From PWQG01 sp050486205 (lineage in GTDB: Bacteria > Pseudomonadota > Gammaproteobacteria > Pseudomonadales > Pseudohongiellaceae): 64,000 bases of DNA. Within the stretch, counting starts at the first letter, position 1. The number at the start of each line of letters is the position of its first letter. Below are positions 45,361-52,811 of this stretch, one piece after another. The stretch covers positions 1-64,000 of the forward strand of contig JBJHCW010000009.1 in NCBI GenBank assembly GCA_050486205.1. Direction: 5' to 3'. The translations under genes and the position numbers were made by a program. The notes under the pieces are model-generated. The model ran no database searches. It saw only the letters and a list, made by a program, of their open reading frames with translations, and was not told where the DNA came from.

Positions 45361-45942
45361 ATGAACATTGCGAGGCTGTGTTTTTCCCTGGGCATCATAT
45401 CTTTGCTGGCTGGCTGTATCGCAGTGCCTGATGATGCGGCACAGTATCAGGATCCTGCCCTGCTGCCATTTGCCATTGACAATGGCCAGGCCCAGGCGCC
45501 GTTTGGCCAGGCCGTGGGTGATGTGGTCATCAATTACTCGCGCGCAGCCCCGACGGTAGGCGCCGGTGGCATGATTTCCGACGGTGCCATGGAAGAGTTC
45601 CGGGACCATGGCTTCCGGACCGTGGTCAGCCTCCTGACCACGCCCGAGGGTGTTGAGACCCATGCGGCCTGGGCCGCTGATGCCGGCATTGCCTATTACA
45701 ACCTCCAGGTCACCGGTCAGGGGCCCGGTGATGATGTGCTGAGCCAGTTCAAGCAGATCATGGCCGACCCCGACAACTACCCGGTCATGGTGCATTGTGG
45801 CAGTGCTTCGCGTGTCGGCGCGCTGTGGGCACGCTATCGCATTGATATGGGTGTACCAGTGGCAGTTGCGTTCCAGGAAGCCCGAACAATCGGTCTGACG
45901 CCCGGGATGGAACGCACGGTGCGTGAACAACACGGCTACTGA
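45361..45942 (+). CDS. Dual-specificity-phosphatase-like lipoprotein
   Basis: A 193-residue lipoprotein: signal FSLGIISLLAGC with the lipobox LAGC, Cys near residue 19. The mature part has DSP-like features: VINYSRAAPTVGAGGMISDG, FRDHGFRTVVSLLTT, and the P-loop VMVHCGSASRVGALWA with Cys-X4-Arg spacing, as in DUF442-type proteins. AAGAGGATTT precedes ATG 45361. It is a distant relative of the exported phosphatase at 2673-3266. Its stop is 14 bases before the penicillin-acylase gene, so both periplasmic enzymes are probably co-expressed. Confidence 0.78.
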   Translation: MNIARLCFSLGIISLLAGCIAVPDDAAQYQDPALLPFAIDNGQAQAPFGQAVGDVVINYSRAAPTVGAGGMISDGAMEEFRDHGFRTVVSLLTTPEGVETHAAWAADAGIAYYNLQVTGQGPGDDVLSQFKQIMADPDNYPVMVHCGSASRVGALWARYRIDMGVPVAVAFQEARTIGLTPGMERTVREQHGY

Positions 45943-45956
45943 AAAGGACCCCCGAC

Positions 45957-48290
45957 ATGATGCGATTTCTGTACTGTATGCAAGGCATGGCACGAGTGCT
46001 GCCGCTGGCGCTGATGTTACTGCTGGCGGCCTGCTCGCCCGATACCGCGCCGCCGTCCTCCCCCGCTGTTCCGCCAGCCTCCCCGCCCCCGGTCGGCGCC
46101 GCTGATCCGGAGTACCAGCGGCTGCAGGACATTGCAGAGACCATCACCATCTATCGGGACGACTTTGGTGTACCACATATCTACGCTGAGACGGATGCGC
46201 AGGCGGTATTCGGTTTTCTGTACAGCCAGGCCGAGGACGATTTTGCCCGGATCGAACGGAACTACATCTGGGCCCTGGGGCGTCTGGCCGAGGTGGAAGG
46301 CGAATCTGCACTGTACAGCGATCTGCGAGCCCGGCTCTATATGACTGAAGCCGACGCACGATCGGCTTATGACCAGGCGCCGGAGTGGTTGCAGGCGCTG
46401 TGTGACGCCTTTGCCGACGGGCTTAACTGGTATCTGGCACGCAATCCGCAGGCGCAGCCGCAGTTGCTCACCCGGTTCGAGCCCTGGATGCCGTTCTATT
46501 TTTTTGAAGGCTCCATTGGTGGCGACATTGAACAGATACCACTGCGGGGTATTGAAGCCTTCTACTCGGACGTACCGGCCCGGCTTGAGGCGCTGTCCGG
46601 CGCGTCTGTTGCCTCAGTGGCCCCAGCGGTCTCAGGGGTCACAGCGGCTGCGCCCCAGGGCATGTCCTACCGATCGGATCCACTGTCTGAAGCCATTCCC
46701 GAGGAACCGGTCGGTTCCAATGGTTTTGCTATCGCCCCCGCGCTCAGTGCCACCGGCAACGCCCTGCTGCTGATCAATCCCCATACCAGTTTCTATTTTC
46801 GGGGTGAGGCTCATATTGTCAGTGAGGAAGGCCTGAACGCTTATGGTGCAGTGACCTGGGGCCAGTTCTTTATCTATCAGGGTTTCAATGAAACCACTGG
46901 CTGGATGCATACCTCCACACGCGCCGATTTCATGGATGAGTTTGTTCAGGACATCGTCCAGCAGGATGACGGGCTGTATTACCGGTATGGTGATGAGCTG
47001 CGTCCTGTGGCCGAGTCCGACGTCACGCTTCGCTACAGGGACGGTAATGTGATGGCCGAGCGCACATTCCCGATGTATCACACCCACCACGGGCCAATAA
47101 CCCACGCGCTGGACGGACAATGGGTGGCCACCCGCATCAACTGGAATCCGGTGGATGCCCTGCGCCAATCCTATCTGCGCATGAAAACGCAGAATTACGA
47201 CGAATTCCGCGAGATGATGGATATCCGTACCAACTCCTCAAACAATACAGTTTTTGCTGACGCTGAAGGCAATATCGCCTACTTTCACGGCAATTTCATT
47301 CCGCGGCGCGATACACAGTTTGACTATTCACAACCGGTGGATGGCAGCAATCCGGCCACCGACTGGCAGGGCGTGCATGAAGTGGATGAAACGGTGATGC
47401 TGGTGAACCCGCCCACAGGCTGGCTGCAGAACGCAAACTCGACGCCGTTTACTGCGGCCGGCCAGCACAGCCCTGACCCTGCCGATTATCCGGTGTACAT
47501 GGCACCTGATGCAGAGAACTTCCGTGGCCTGCACGCGGTTGAGCTGCTGGAGCAGGCCTCCGACATTACGCTGGCGTCACTGATTGACCTGGCCTACGAT
47601 CCCTACTTGCGTGGTTTCAGGTCACTGATACCGGGTCTGGTCAGTGCCTGGGATGCCAACGCACAGGACTGGCCGGCGCTGGAAGCCGCCATCGAGCACC
47701 TGCGAGGCTGGGATCGCCGTGTCAGCGTGGATTCGGTACCCATGACCCTGGCGCATTTCTATGGCATGGATGCCGCACAGGCCATCGATACACCCCAGGG
47801 GCTCAGCGCCATGGAGCAGATCGACTGGCTCGGCACAGACAGTCCCGAGCAGGAGCGCCTGGCCGTTTTCAGTGACACGCTGACGGCACTGGAAGAAGCC
47901 TTTGGTGACTGGGCGCTGCCCTGGGGTGAGGTCAACCGCTTCCAGCGCCTGACCGGTGATATTGATCATCCTTTTGATGACGCGGCACCCAGTCTGCCCG
48001 TGGGCATGGCGTCCTCACGCTGGGGCGCACTGGCCTCATTCGGCGCGCGTGCATTCCCTGGTACCAACAGGATCTACGGTGCGTCGGGGAACAGCTTTGT
48101 GGCCGTGGTCGAGTTCGGTGAACAGGTCAGGGCAAAAACCCTGCTGGCAGGTGGCCAGAGCGCGGATCCGGCCTCCCCGCACTTCTACGATCAGGCCCAG
48201 ATGTATGTTGACCGTGAATTCAAGGAAGCCGCGTACTACCGCCATGATGTTGAGCGCCGCGCAGTGCGCAGTTACTGGCCGGGGGAGTGA
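45957..48290 (+). CDS. Penicillin acylase-family Ntn hydrolase, lipoprotein
   Basis: A 777-residue N-terminal-nucleophile hydrolase precursor. A lipobox LAAC follows the hydrophobic signal (VLPLALMLLLAAC), then a Pro-rich linker. The alpha chain begins at about IYRDDFGVPHIYAET; autocleavage should occur before Ser254 in EEPVGSNGFAIAP, which becomes the nucleophile of the beta chain. The beta chain has LLLINPHTSFYFRGE and the downstream Asn region NSSNNTVFADAEGN. Members cleave beta-lactam side chains or acyl-homoserine lactones; which applies here is unknown. The unusually acylated, membrane-anchored form is worth noting. Confidence 0.9.
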   Translation: MMRFLYCMQGMARVLPLALMLLLAACSPDTAPPSSPAVPPASPPPVGAADPEYQRLQDIAETITIYRDDFGVPHIYAETDAQAVFGFLYSQAEDDFARIERNYIWALGRLAEVEGESALYSDLRARLYMTEADARSAYDQAPEWLQALCDAFADGLNWYLARNPQAQPQLLTRFEPWMPFYFFEGSIGGDIEQIPLRGIEAFYSDVPARLEALSGASVASVAPAVSGVTAAAPQGMSYRSDPLSEAIPEEPVGSNGFAIAPALSATGNALLLINPHTSFYFRGEAHIVSEEGLNAYGAVTWGQFFIYQGFNETTGWMHTSTRADFMDEFVQDIVQQDDGLYYRYGDELRPVAESDVTLRYRDGNVMAERTFPMYHTHHGPITHALDGQWVATRINWNPVDALRQSYLRMKTQNYDEFREMMDIRTNSSNNTVFADAEGNIAYFHGNFIPRRDTQFDYSQPVDGSNPATDWQGVHEVDETVMLVNPPTGWLQNANSTPFTAAGQHSPDPADYPVYMAPDAENFRGLHAVELLEQASDITLASLIDLAYDPYLRGFRSLIPGLVSAWDANAQDWPALEAAIEHLRGWDRRVSVDSVPMTLAHFYGMDAAQAIDTPQGLSAMEQIDWLGTDSPEQERLAVFSDTLTALEEAFGDWALPWGEVNRFQRLTGDIDHPFDDAAPSLPVGMASSRWGALASFGARAFPGTNRIYGASGNSFVAVVEFGEQVRAKTLLAGGQSADPASPHFYDQAQMYVDREFKEAAYYRHDVERRAVRSYWPGE

Positions 48291-48297
48291 GGGTGAA

Positions 48298-48765
48298 ATG
48301 AGCAATCTGAGCGTGACGCTCCGTCCTGCATGGCGGAATTACTGGCTTGCGCTGTTGGTAACAATTGTATCCGGGATGGCATGGGTGGCGATTGTGATTG
48401 CAGGACCGAGGGGCGCGGAGGGTCAGCAGGCTCAGTTGGTAGCCGTAGCTGTGGCGATGCTTGCGTTCGTGTCAGTAGTGTTTCGTCGGTACTATCTCAA
48501 GTTTTCAGTCTCGAATGGTCGCATAGCCAGCAGTCGAGGCATCATCGCCAGGAACCAGCATAGCGTTCGCATACGCGACATCCGGAGTATCGGACTGAAG
48601 CAGAATCTTTTCCAGCGGATATTCAATGTGGGCAACCTGGCTTTTTATTCCGCAGGGTCTGATGCAGCCGAGGTCCAGTTCAGTGGAATACTGGACCCTT
48701 TGCAATGGCGTGCGCGGATTGAAACCGAGGTTGACAGATTCAAGGATTCCGCTGCTGGAGAATGA
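48298..48765 (+). CDS. PH-domain (YdbS/bPH2-like) membrane protein
   Basis: A 155-residue protein with two N-terminal helices (YWLALLVTIVSGMAWVAIVIA and LVAVAVAMLAFVSVVF) and a bacterial PH-like domain: YYLKFSVSNGRIASSRGIIAR, HSVRIRDIRSIGLKQNLFQRIFNVGNL read in parts, and FSGILDPLQWRARIE. This arrangement matches YdbS/bPH2 proteins. ATG 48298 has GGGGGAGTGAGGG upstream and follows the acylase stop by 7 bases. Function of such proteins is poorly known. Confidence 0.75.
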   Translation: MSNLSVTLRPAWRNYWLALLVTIVSGMAWVAIVIAGPRGAEGQQAQLVAVAVAMLAFVSVVFRRYYLKFSVSNGRIASSRGIIARNQHSVRIRDIRSIGLKQNLFQRIFNVGNLAFYSAGSDAAEVQFSGILDPLQWRARIETEVDRFKDSAAGE

Positions 48766-48804
48766 ACTCATTGCTGAAGTTGAAATTGAAGTCAGTTCGG
48801 GTAA

Positions 48805-49224
48805 TCATTTCGAGCACTGGCAGAGCCTGTCAAAGTAGCCTCGCTTCAATAGCAATGCCGCCAACGCAAGTGCACCGCCTGTTACTACAATGTCCAGCAA
48901 GGCTGCCAGGTACTCAGCCAGCTCAGCCTTCCCGGTGTTCTTGCGATTACAGTAGTCCCACTCTACGCAGACCTTTTGATACAACGCGTCATTGTACCCG
49001 CGGACCTGTTCATCAACCCTGGTGAGAATACGCTCTTTCAGCTTTCGAAGCGACGCATCGGGAAGGTCAATGACAGATTCAAGATCTTCCAGATCTATAC
49101 CAAACTCATCTTCAATCTCGTTGCGGGAGTTGCGCAGCTCCTCTGCCTCCAGCAAGACCTGCCTTGCCAGCTCCCAGTCTTCAGTGACCCACAACCGTTC
49201 AATAAGCTCTAAACCGTTCGGCAT
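48805..49224 (-). CDS. Hypothetical protein with C-terminal membrane helix
   Basis: A 139-residue product. The first 90 residues are strongly charged and helical (WELARQVLLEAEELRNSRNE, then DLESVIDLPDASLRKLKERI), followed by a short Cys-bearing part (VCVEWDYCNRK) and one hydrophobic helix (LLDIVVTGGALALAALLL) with a C-terminal KRGYFDRLCQC tail. Orientation would place the helical domain in the cytoplasm. It is supported by a near-ideal promoter at 49279-49307 and the ribosome site GAGGAGGTCACC before ATG 49224. No family recognised. Confidence 0.7.
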   Translation of the reverse strand: MPNGLELIERLWVTEDWELARQVLLEAEELRNSRNEIEDEFGIDLEDLESVIDLPDASLRKLKERILTRVDEQVRGYNDALYQKVCVEWDYCNRKNTGKAELAEYLAALLDIVVTGGALALAALLLKRGYFDRLCQCSK

Positions 49225-49278
49225 GGTGACCTCCTCTTACGTGCTCACGTCACGTCTCTGTCCTGCATTTTCGCTCAA

Positions 49279-49307
49279 TTTATACTTTTTGAACAGATAG
49301 CTGTTAA
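49279..49307 (-). promoter_or_regulatory. Strong sigma-70 promoter for the 48805-49224 gene
   Basis: On the minus strand TTAACA (49307-49302), exactly 17 bases, TATAAA (49284-49279), about 55 bases before the gene start. The rest of 49225-49407 shows only a short dyad around CGTGCTCACGTCACG. Confidence 0.7.
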
Positions 49308-49407
49308 CTGTCACCGAGCGCTATTCAGGCAAGCGGGGATGATATCCGATCACCCTTTCGGCGACGCACCCATACCAGGGCACCAAGTGCTACAGCAATT
49401 CAGCGCG

Positions 49408-49650
49408 TCAGTCTCTGGATTCCCGGCGTGACTTTTTACGGTCGCTGTGTGGTGTGCCCGCGCAGCTTTCGCCGGTATACATGCCGGCAAAGAACAGGGA
49501 CAGGTTTCTGAGCGCCCTGCTCAAGCCACTCTTGCCCGCAGCCGGTGCACCGGTATTGATTTCGTTGATCTGCAAGCGCTTGCCGTCGTACGTCGGCTCA
49601 GCTGGCTCTGTTGGCTCCGTTGGATCTTCCTGCTGCCTGTCTGTTGTCAT
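49408..49650 (-). CDS. Small hypothetical protein with Pro-Thr-Glu-rich N-terminus
   Basis: An 80-residue protein: an acidic PTEPTEPAEPTYDGK stretch, a conserved-looking core (LQINEINTGAPAAGKSGLSR), a modest hydrophobic patch (NLSLFFAGMYTGESCAG) and a basic tail (DRKKSRRESRD). ATG 49650 has GAGG 8 bases upstream and lies 20 bases after the alpha/beta hydrolase stop, same strand, so it is likely the second gene of that unit. Family unknown. Confidence 0.55.
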   Translation of the reverse strand: MTTDRQQEDPTEPTEPAEPTYDGKRLQINEINTGAPAAGKSGLSRALRNLSLFFAGMYTGESCAGTPHSDRKKSRRESRD

Positions 49651-49670
49651 GATTCAAGCCTCTTGTGGAA

Positions 49671-50489
49671 TCAGCCCAGGCGGGCCGTAAACCATTCCAG
49701 AATCACACGCAATGTATCATCACGCCCGGTGTCGTTCAGTACTTCATGATAACCCCCTTCTACAAGATACAGGGTCTTGTCGCTTGATGTTATGGCGTCG
49801 AACAGTGCCTGACTGCCGGCAGGGTCTGTAATGCCGTCTTCAGTGCCGTGCACAATCAGGGTCGGCACTGTCCATTGCGGGTAAAGTTTGCGGTTGGCGC
49901 GATTGCGCACCAGCGCGCTGGCAGCAACCAGGTTGGGCAGACGACCCTGATGTTTCAGGGTGTCTTTGACAGCATCTTCCACGATATCGGGCAGGCGTGA
50001 GAGCAATGCGGGGTCGTCCGGATGCAGGGGCGCGGCGGCCGCGGGTGCAACAGCGGCCAGCGCTCGTGCCAACAGGCGCAGCAACACCCCGTGTTGTGGT
50101 ATGGCCGGACTGGTGAGCACGACACCGGCCACACCGCTGGGGTCCAGTGCCACACTGCTGGCCGTCACCAGTCCGCCCAGTGAGTGACCGAACAGAAACA
50201 GCGGCAGTGGTTCATCCCTGAGCGCCTGCCGGGCTTTCAGGTGATCCTGCACCGCGTGCTCGACATCGGTGACACCCCGGTCTCCCGGGGATTCGCCGTG
50301 ACCGTACATGTCAAAGGCATAAACATTGATACCCAGCTCAAGCAGGCGGGGAATCAGTTGATTGTACTTGTCGACAAACCGGTTGGCGTACTCACTGTAG
50401 CCGTGTTGCAACAGAAGATTGGCGCGCGGGCGCTCTGCTTGCCAGGTGTAGGCGGCGCGATCCAGAGGTAGTTTCCATTGCTGTCTCAT
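49671..50489 (-). CDS. Alpha/beta hydrolase (monoacylglycerol lipase-like)
   Basis: A 272-residue serine hydrolase of the S33/Hydrolase_4 group. Oxyanion segment LLLQHGYSEYANRF, nucleophile in FLFGHSLGGLV (Ser), acid in VHGTEDGITD (Asp) and His in EGGYHEVLND. DMYGHGESPGDRG is the usual family block. Probable substrates are monoacylglycerols or lysophospholipids. ATG 50489 lies back to back with the microcin-like gene, with about 160 bases holding both promoters. It is cytoplasmic (no signal). Confidence 0.9.
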   Translation of the reverse strand: MRQQWKLPLDRAAYTWQAERPRANLLLQHGYSEYANRFVDKYNQLIPRLLELGINVYAFDMYGHGESPGDRGVTDVEHAVQDHLKARQALRDEPLPLFLFGHSLGGLVTASSVALDPSGVAGVVLTSPAIPQHGVLLRLLARALAAVAPAAAAPLHPDDPALLSRLPDIVEDAVKDTLKHQGRLPNLVAASALVRNRANRKLYPQWTVPTLIVHGTEDGITDPAGSQALFDAITSSDKTLYLVEGGYHEVLNDTGRDDTLRVILEWFTARLG

Positions 50490-50552
50490 CCACGGCCCTC
50501 CGGCTGGTCATTGCTGCGGACAATAACACGGAACACGGCTCTTCGGGGCAAA

Positions 50553-50581
50553 GTGGCGCGTCCGGGGATGGGGGCTATAAT
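50553..50581 (+). promoter_or_regulatory. Candidate promoter of the microcin-like cassette
   Basis: A perfect TATAAT at 50576-50581 lies about 70 bases before the peptide start. The -35 position (GTGGCG) is poor, so activation by a regulator would be expected if this is the true promoter. Confidence 0.35.
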
Positions 50582-50650
50582 CGGGATGCAGGGTATTGAA
50601 TTTGTCTGTTGCAGACGTGACTTCAGGAATAACTCAGGGAGGAAGTGGTC

Positions 50651-50902
50651 ATGAGGGAATTGACGCAGGAAGAAGTTTTGAGGGTTAGTGGGGCTGGGGA
50701 TTGTGCACTTGCTCAAGCAAGCTTGGGTGTGACTCATGCGGGGATCGGCATAGCCATCTTTACCGGCGGCCCATTGACATGGGCTGCAGCTGGTGTGGGC
50801 TGGGCTCTGAGTGCCACCGCGGCGCACCTTTCTTGTTCAAATCAGTCAGTAAACGACTTTACGATGGTTGATCAATATGGATGCCATCAGGTGTCCTCCT
50901 AA
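50651..50902 (+). CDS. Class II microcin-like bacteriocin precursor
   Basis: An 83-residue peptide. Residues 1-15 (MRELTQEEVLRVSGA) match the double-glycine leader of gammaproteobacterial class II microcins; the VSGA-GD junction is like that of microcin L as I recall it. Cleavage after Ala15 would leave a 68-residue core: GDCALAQ..., a long Gly/Ala-rich hydrophobic segment (GIGIAIFTGGPLTWAAAGVG), and a polar C-terminal tail. Three Cys (18, 62, 78) allow one disulfide. GGGAGG lies about 9 bases before ATG 50651. The next gene is a small membrane protein, the expected place of immunity. No peptidase-containing ABC exporter (CvaB type) or accessory protein is in the window. Confidence 0.75.
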   Translation: MRELTQEEVLRVSGAGDCALAQASLGVTHAGIGIAIFTGGPLTWAAAGVGWALSATAAHLSCSNQSVNDFTMVDQYGCHQVSS

Positions 50903-50919
50903 TCAATTTCAAAGATCGT

Positions 50920-50951
50920 GCAGCGTTCATTGGTACAACGGTGAACGCTGC
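50920..50951 (+). repeat. Perfect hairpin between peptide and putative immunity gene
   Basis: GCAGCGTTCA and its exact complement, 10-base arms with a 12-base loop, no T run afterwards. It may stabilise the upstream message or limit read-through so that the peptide is made in excess of the downstream protein. Confidence 0.75.
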
Positions 50952-50980
50952 CGTCATTGTTGGCGACTAGGGAGTTGCCT

Positions 50981-51373
50981 ATGTTGAGCGCGTTACGCGG
51001 AAAAATTACTGATGCAGTCGCAAAGAAGCGACATGCAGCATTCAGCTTTATTTTGTTTTCCATGTTCTTTCAGCGATTGGTGGAGCTTACACCGGCCTGG
51101 GGTGAGTTTGTTGCGATACCGCTGGTGGCGATTATGTGCTTCTGGTCGCTGTTGTATTATGCGCTGCCTCTGATGAATATTTCTGATGTTCGGCGGCTAC
51201 CATATGGTCTGACCTATCTTCTGGTTGTAGGAATGTTTATTGCCACTTATCTGTATTCTGAGAGCACTGTGCTGTGGTCGATTGTTGTCGCAAGTGCGCT
51301 GGCAATGATTCTGCTGAACATGCTGATCTGGCGGAAGGCTCCGTTGCACCGGGACCAAACACTCAAAAAATAA
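50981..51373 (+). CDS. Small four-helix membrane protein, candidate microcin immunity protein
   Basis: A 130-residue inner-membrane protein. Basic N-terminus (LRGKITDAVAKKRH), four hydrophobic segments (AAFSFILFSMFF; FVAIPLVAIMCFWSLLYYAL; GLTYLLVVGMFIATYLY; WSIVVASALAMILLNMLI), and a basic tail. ATG 50981 has GGGAG 8 bases upstream. It lies 78 bases after the microcin-like gene and is followed at once by a terminator, so the two form a closed cassette. Immunity is inferred from position, size and membrane nature; the family is not recognised. Confidence 0.6.
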   Translation: MLSALRGKITDAVAKKRHAAFSFILFSMFFQRLVELTPAWGEFVAIPLVAIMCFWSLLYYALPLMNISDVRRLPYGLTYLLVVGMFIATYLYSESTVLWSIVVASALAMILLNMLIWRKAPLHRDQTLKK

Positions 51374-51381
51374 ACCCAAAA

Positions 51382-51402
51382 AGCCGGGCACATGGCCCGG
51401 CT
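51382..51402. terminator. Intrinsic terminator after the microcin-like cassette
   Basis: AGCCGGGC, five-base loop, GCCCGGCT. On the minus strand the stem is followed by TTTTGGGTTTATTTTTTG; on the plus strand by CATCTTCTCG. It may serve both the cassette and the convergent pseudogene. Confidence 0.75.
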
Positions 51403-51436
51403 CATCTTCTCGCTCCTCTCCACTCTTGGCGGTGGT

Positions 51437-52368
51437 TCAGTCCCGCATGCTCACGAACGGTCCATCCTGCTGGTAGCGACTCTGGTCCACGTACTTGTAG
51501 TACACCTGACCGAAGAACATTTCGTCCCAGCGCTGCTGGCCCCAGGGCACAGACAGGGAGGGATCGGGGTTGGCCGGGTTCTGCGCTGAGTTGTCAAAGG
51601 CGCCGATCACGTGGATCACTGTACCGGCCGGTACAAAGATGGGCTTTTCCGGACGGTAGGTGATCTGCCAGGTGTAATCGGCAATATTGAGCAGGTCCTT
51701 CACTGTGCCATCGGGCAGGTGTGCTTCAAAGCGCATGTACTTGCCACGGAAGTGCATGTGGGAGATCAAGCATGGAGCCCTTCTGCAACAGGCTACCGGT
51801 GTTGGGCGACTCGACCTGCGGTGAGGCGCCCGGCACATAGACCTGGATGTAGGCGGCGTTCGGGTCCGGTGTGGCGGTGAAGCTGTTGCGCGGATCGGCG
51901 TCGGGCGGTATCAGGAAGTTCAGCGTGTGATGCAGCACGCAAGGATCATCGGGGACCAGCCCTGCAGCATGGCGTGGCTGTTCAGGGCAAACGGGGCAAT
52001 ACCACCGTCGCGGTGGCAGTCAGCGCAGTTGCGGGCGATCACCGGGGGGCCACATCACGGCTGTAGGACACATCGGTGATATTGTGCTCGGGATAGGCCA
52101 CGGTTTTTCCGGTGCTGGCAACCACGGCATTGCTGACGGGCTGGCCGGCGAGTACCTCGTCCAGGGCCAGTGCCAGTGAGTCGTTGGCGGGGCCGCGGTA
52201 AAGTACCCGGAAGCCGCGTGGATCAAAGACCACAGCCTCATCCAGACGTTCGATGCCATGGCTTTCGGAGATGGCAGACACATCATCGATCAGTATCGAA
52301 ATGTCGGTCTGCCCGGCTTTCTGCTGGGCGCGCACGGCAAACCTGCTGCGTAGAATCCGGGTTTTCAT
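51437..52368 (-). pseudogene. Decayed redoxin / cytochrome c / PHM-like monooxygenase gene
   Basis: Pieces of one protein read in different frames. From ATG 52368: a redoxin-like end (ESHGIERLDEAVVFDPRG, VLYRGPANDS) running to SYSRDVAP; an extra C in a run of six near 52043 shifts the frame into RNCADCHRDGGIAPFAL, a haem-binding CxxCH; then after an apparent deletion VLHHTLNFLIPPDADPRNSF, and after another HMHFRGKYMRFEAHLPDG, ending in a copper type II monooxygenase-like C-terminus (VIHVIGAFDNSAQNPANPDP). Family members run these domains in this order. At least two internal deletions as well as the frameshift make it non-functional. Confidence 0.8.
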
Positions 52369-52811
52369 CTGTATGTCTCCAGTGACAGCGTGGCTGTCCG
52401 TTTGGTTTGGGGACATGATTTGGGTCTATATAAAACCCTTGTACCGCGGATTTTAGGTGTGGAATTTGCGTTAGACCAGAAAAGTGAACGTATTCAGAAG
52501 CTCTTCGGGAAAGGGTGAGATCATGGATCTGACTAAGGTTTCGTTTGCCCACGGTGAGCACAGTGACCGTGATAGTTGTATCTGATTACTCACTCATTCA
52601 TTGATTGTATTGCGCCATGAGGTGCCAGTGGCGCAGGTGCGATTCGGTTGTCAGGGGTAACTTCACTGTATATGCCGCCAATGGTAATCAATGATTTCGA
52701 CATCTTCCGCTCCCGCCTGGGTCCAACTTAATTCTGCGCGTTATGTCGTCAAGCGTTATTATGAAGCGAAACGGAACTTTCAACGAACTGATCCGACAGG
52801 AGAAATTCATC
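52369..52811. other. Intergenic stretch without a convincing gene
   Basis: About 440 bases between the decayed monooxygenase gene and the VanX-like gene. I see only a 20-codon frame from ATG 52523 (MDLTKVSFAHGEHSDRDSCI) with GGGTGAGATC upstream, too short to call, and relatively AT-rich DNA. It may include eroded sequence and the promoter of the next gene. Confidence 0.5.

Noticed and set aside
51437..52368. Sequencing error as the sole cause of the broken monooxygenase gene
   Set aside because: One shift is in a C run and could be an error, but the missing blocks between conserved motifs need real deletions.
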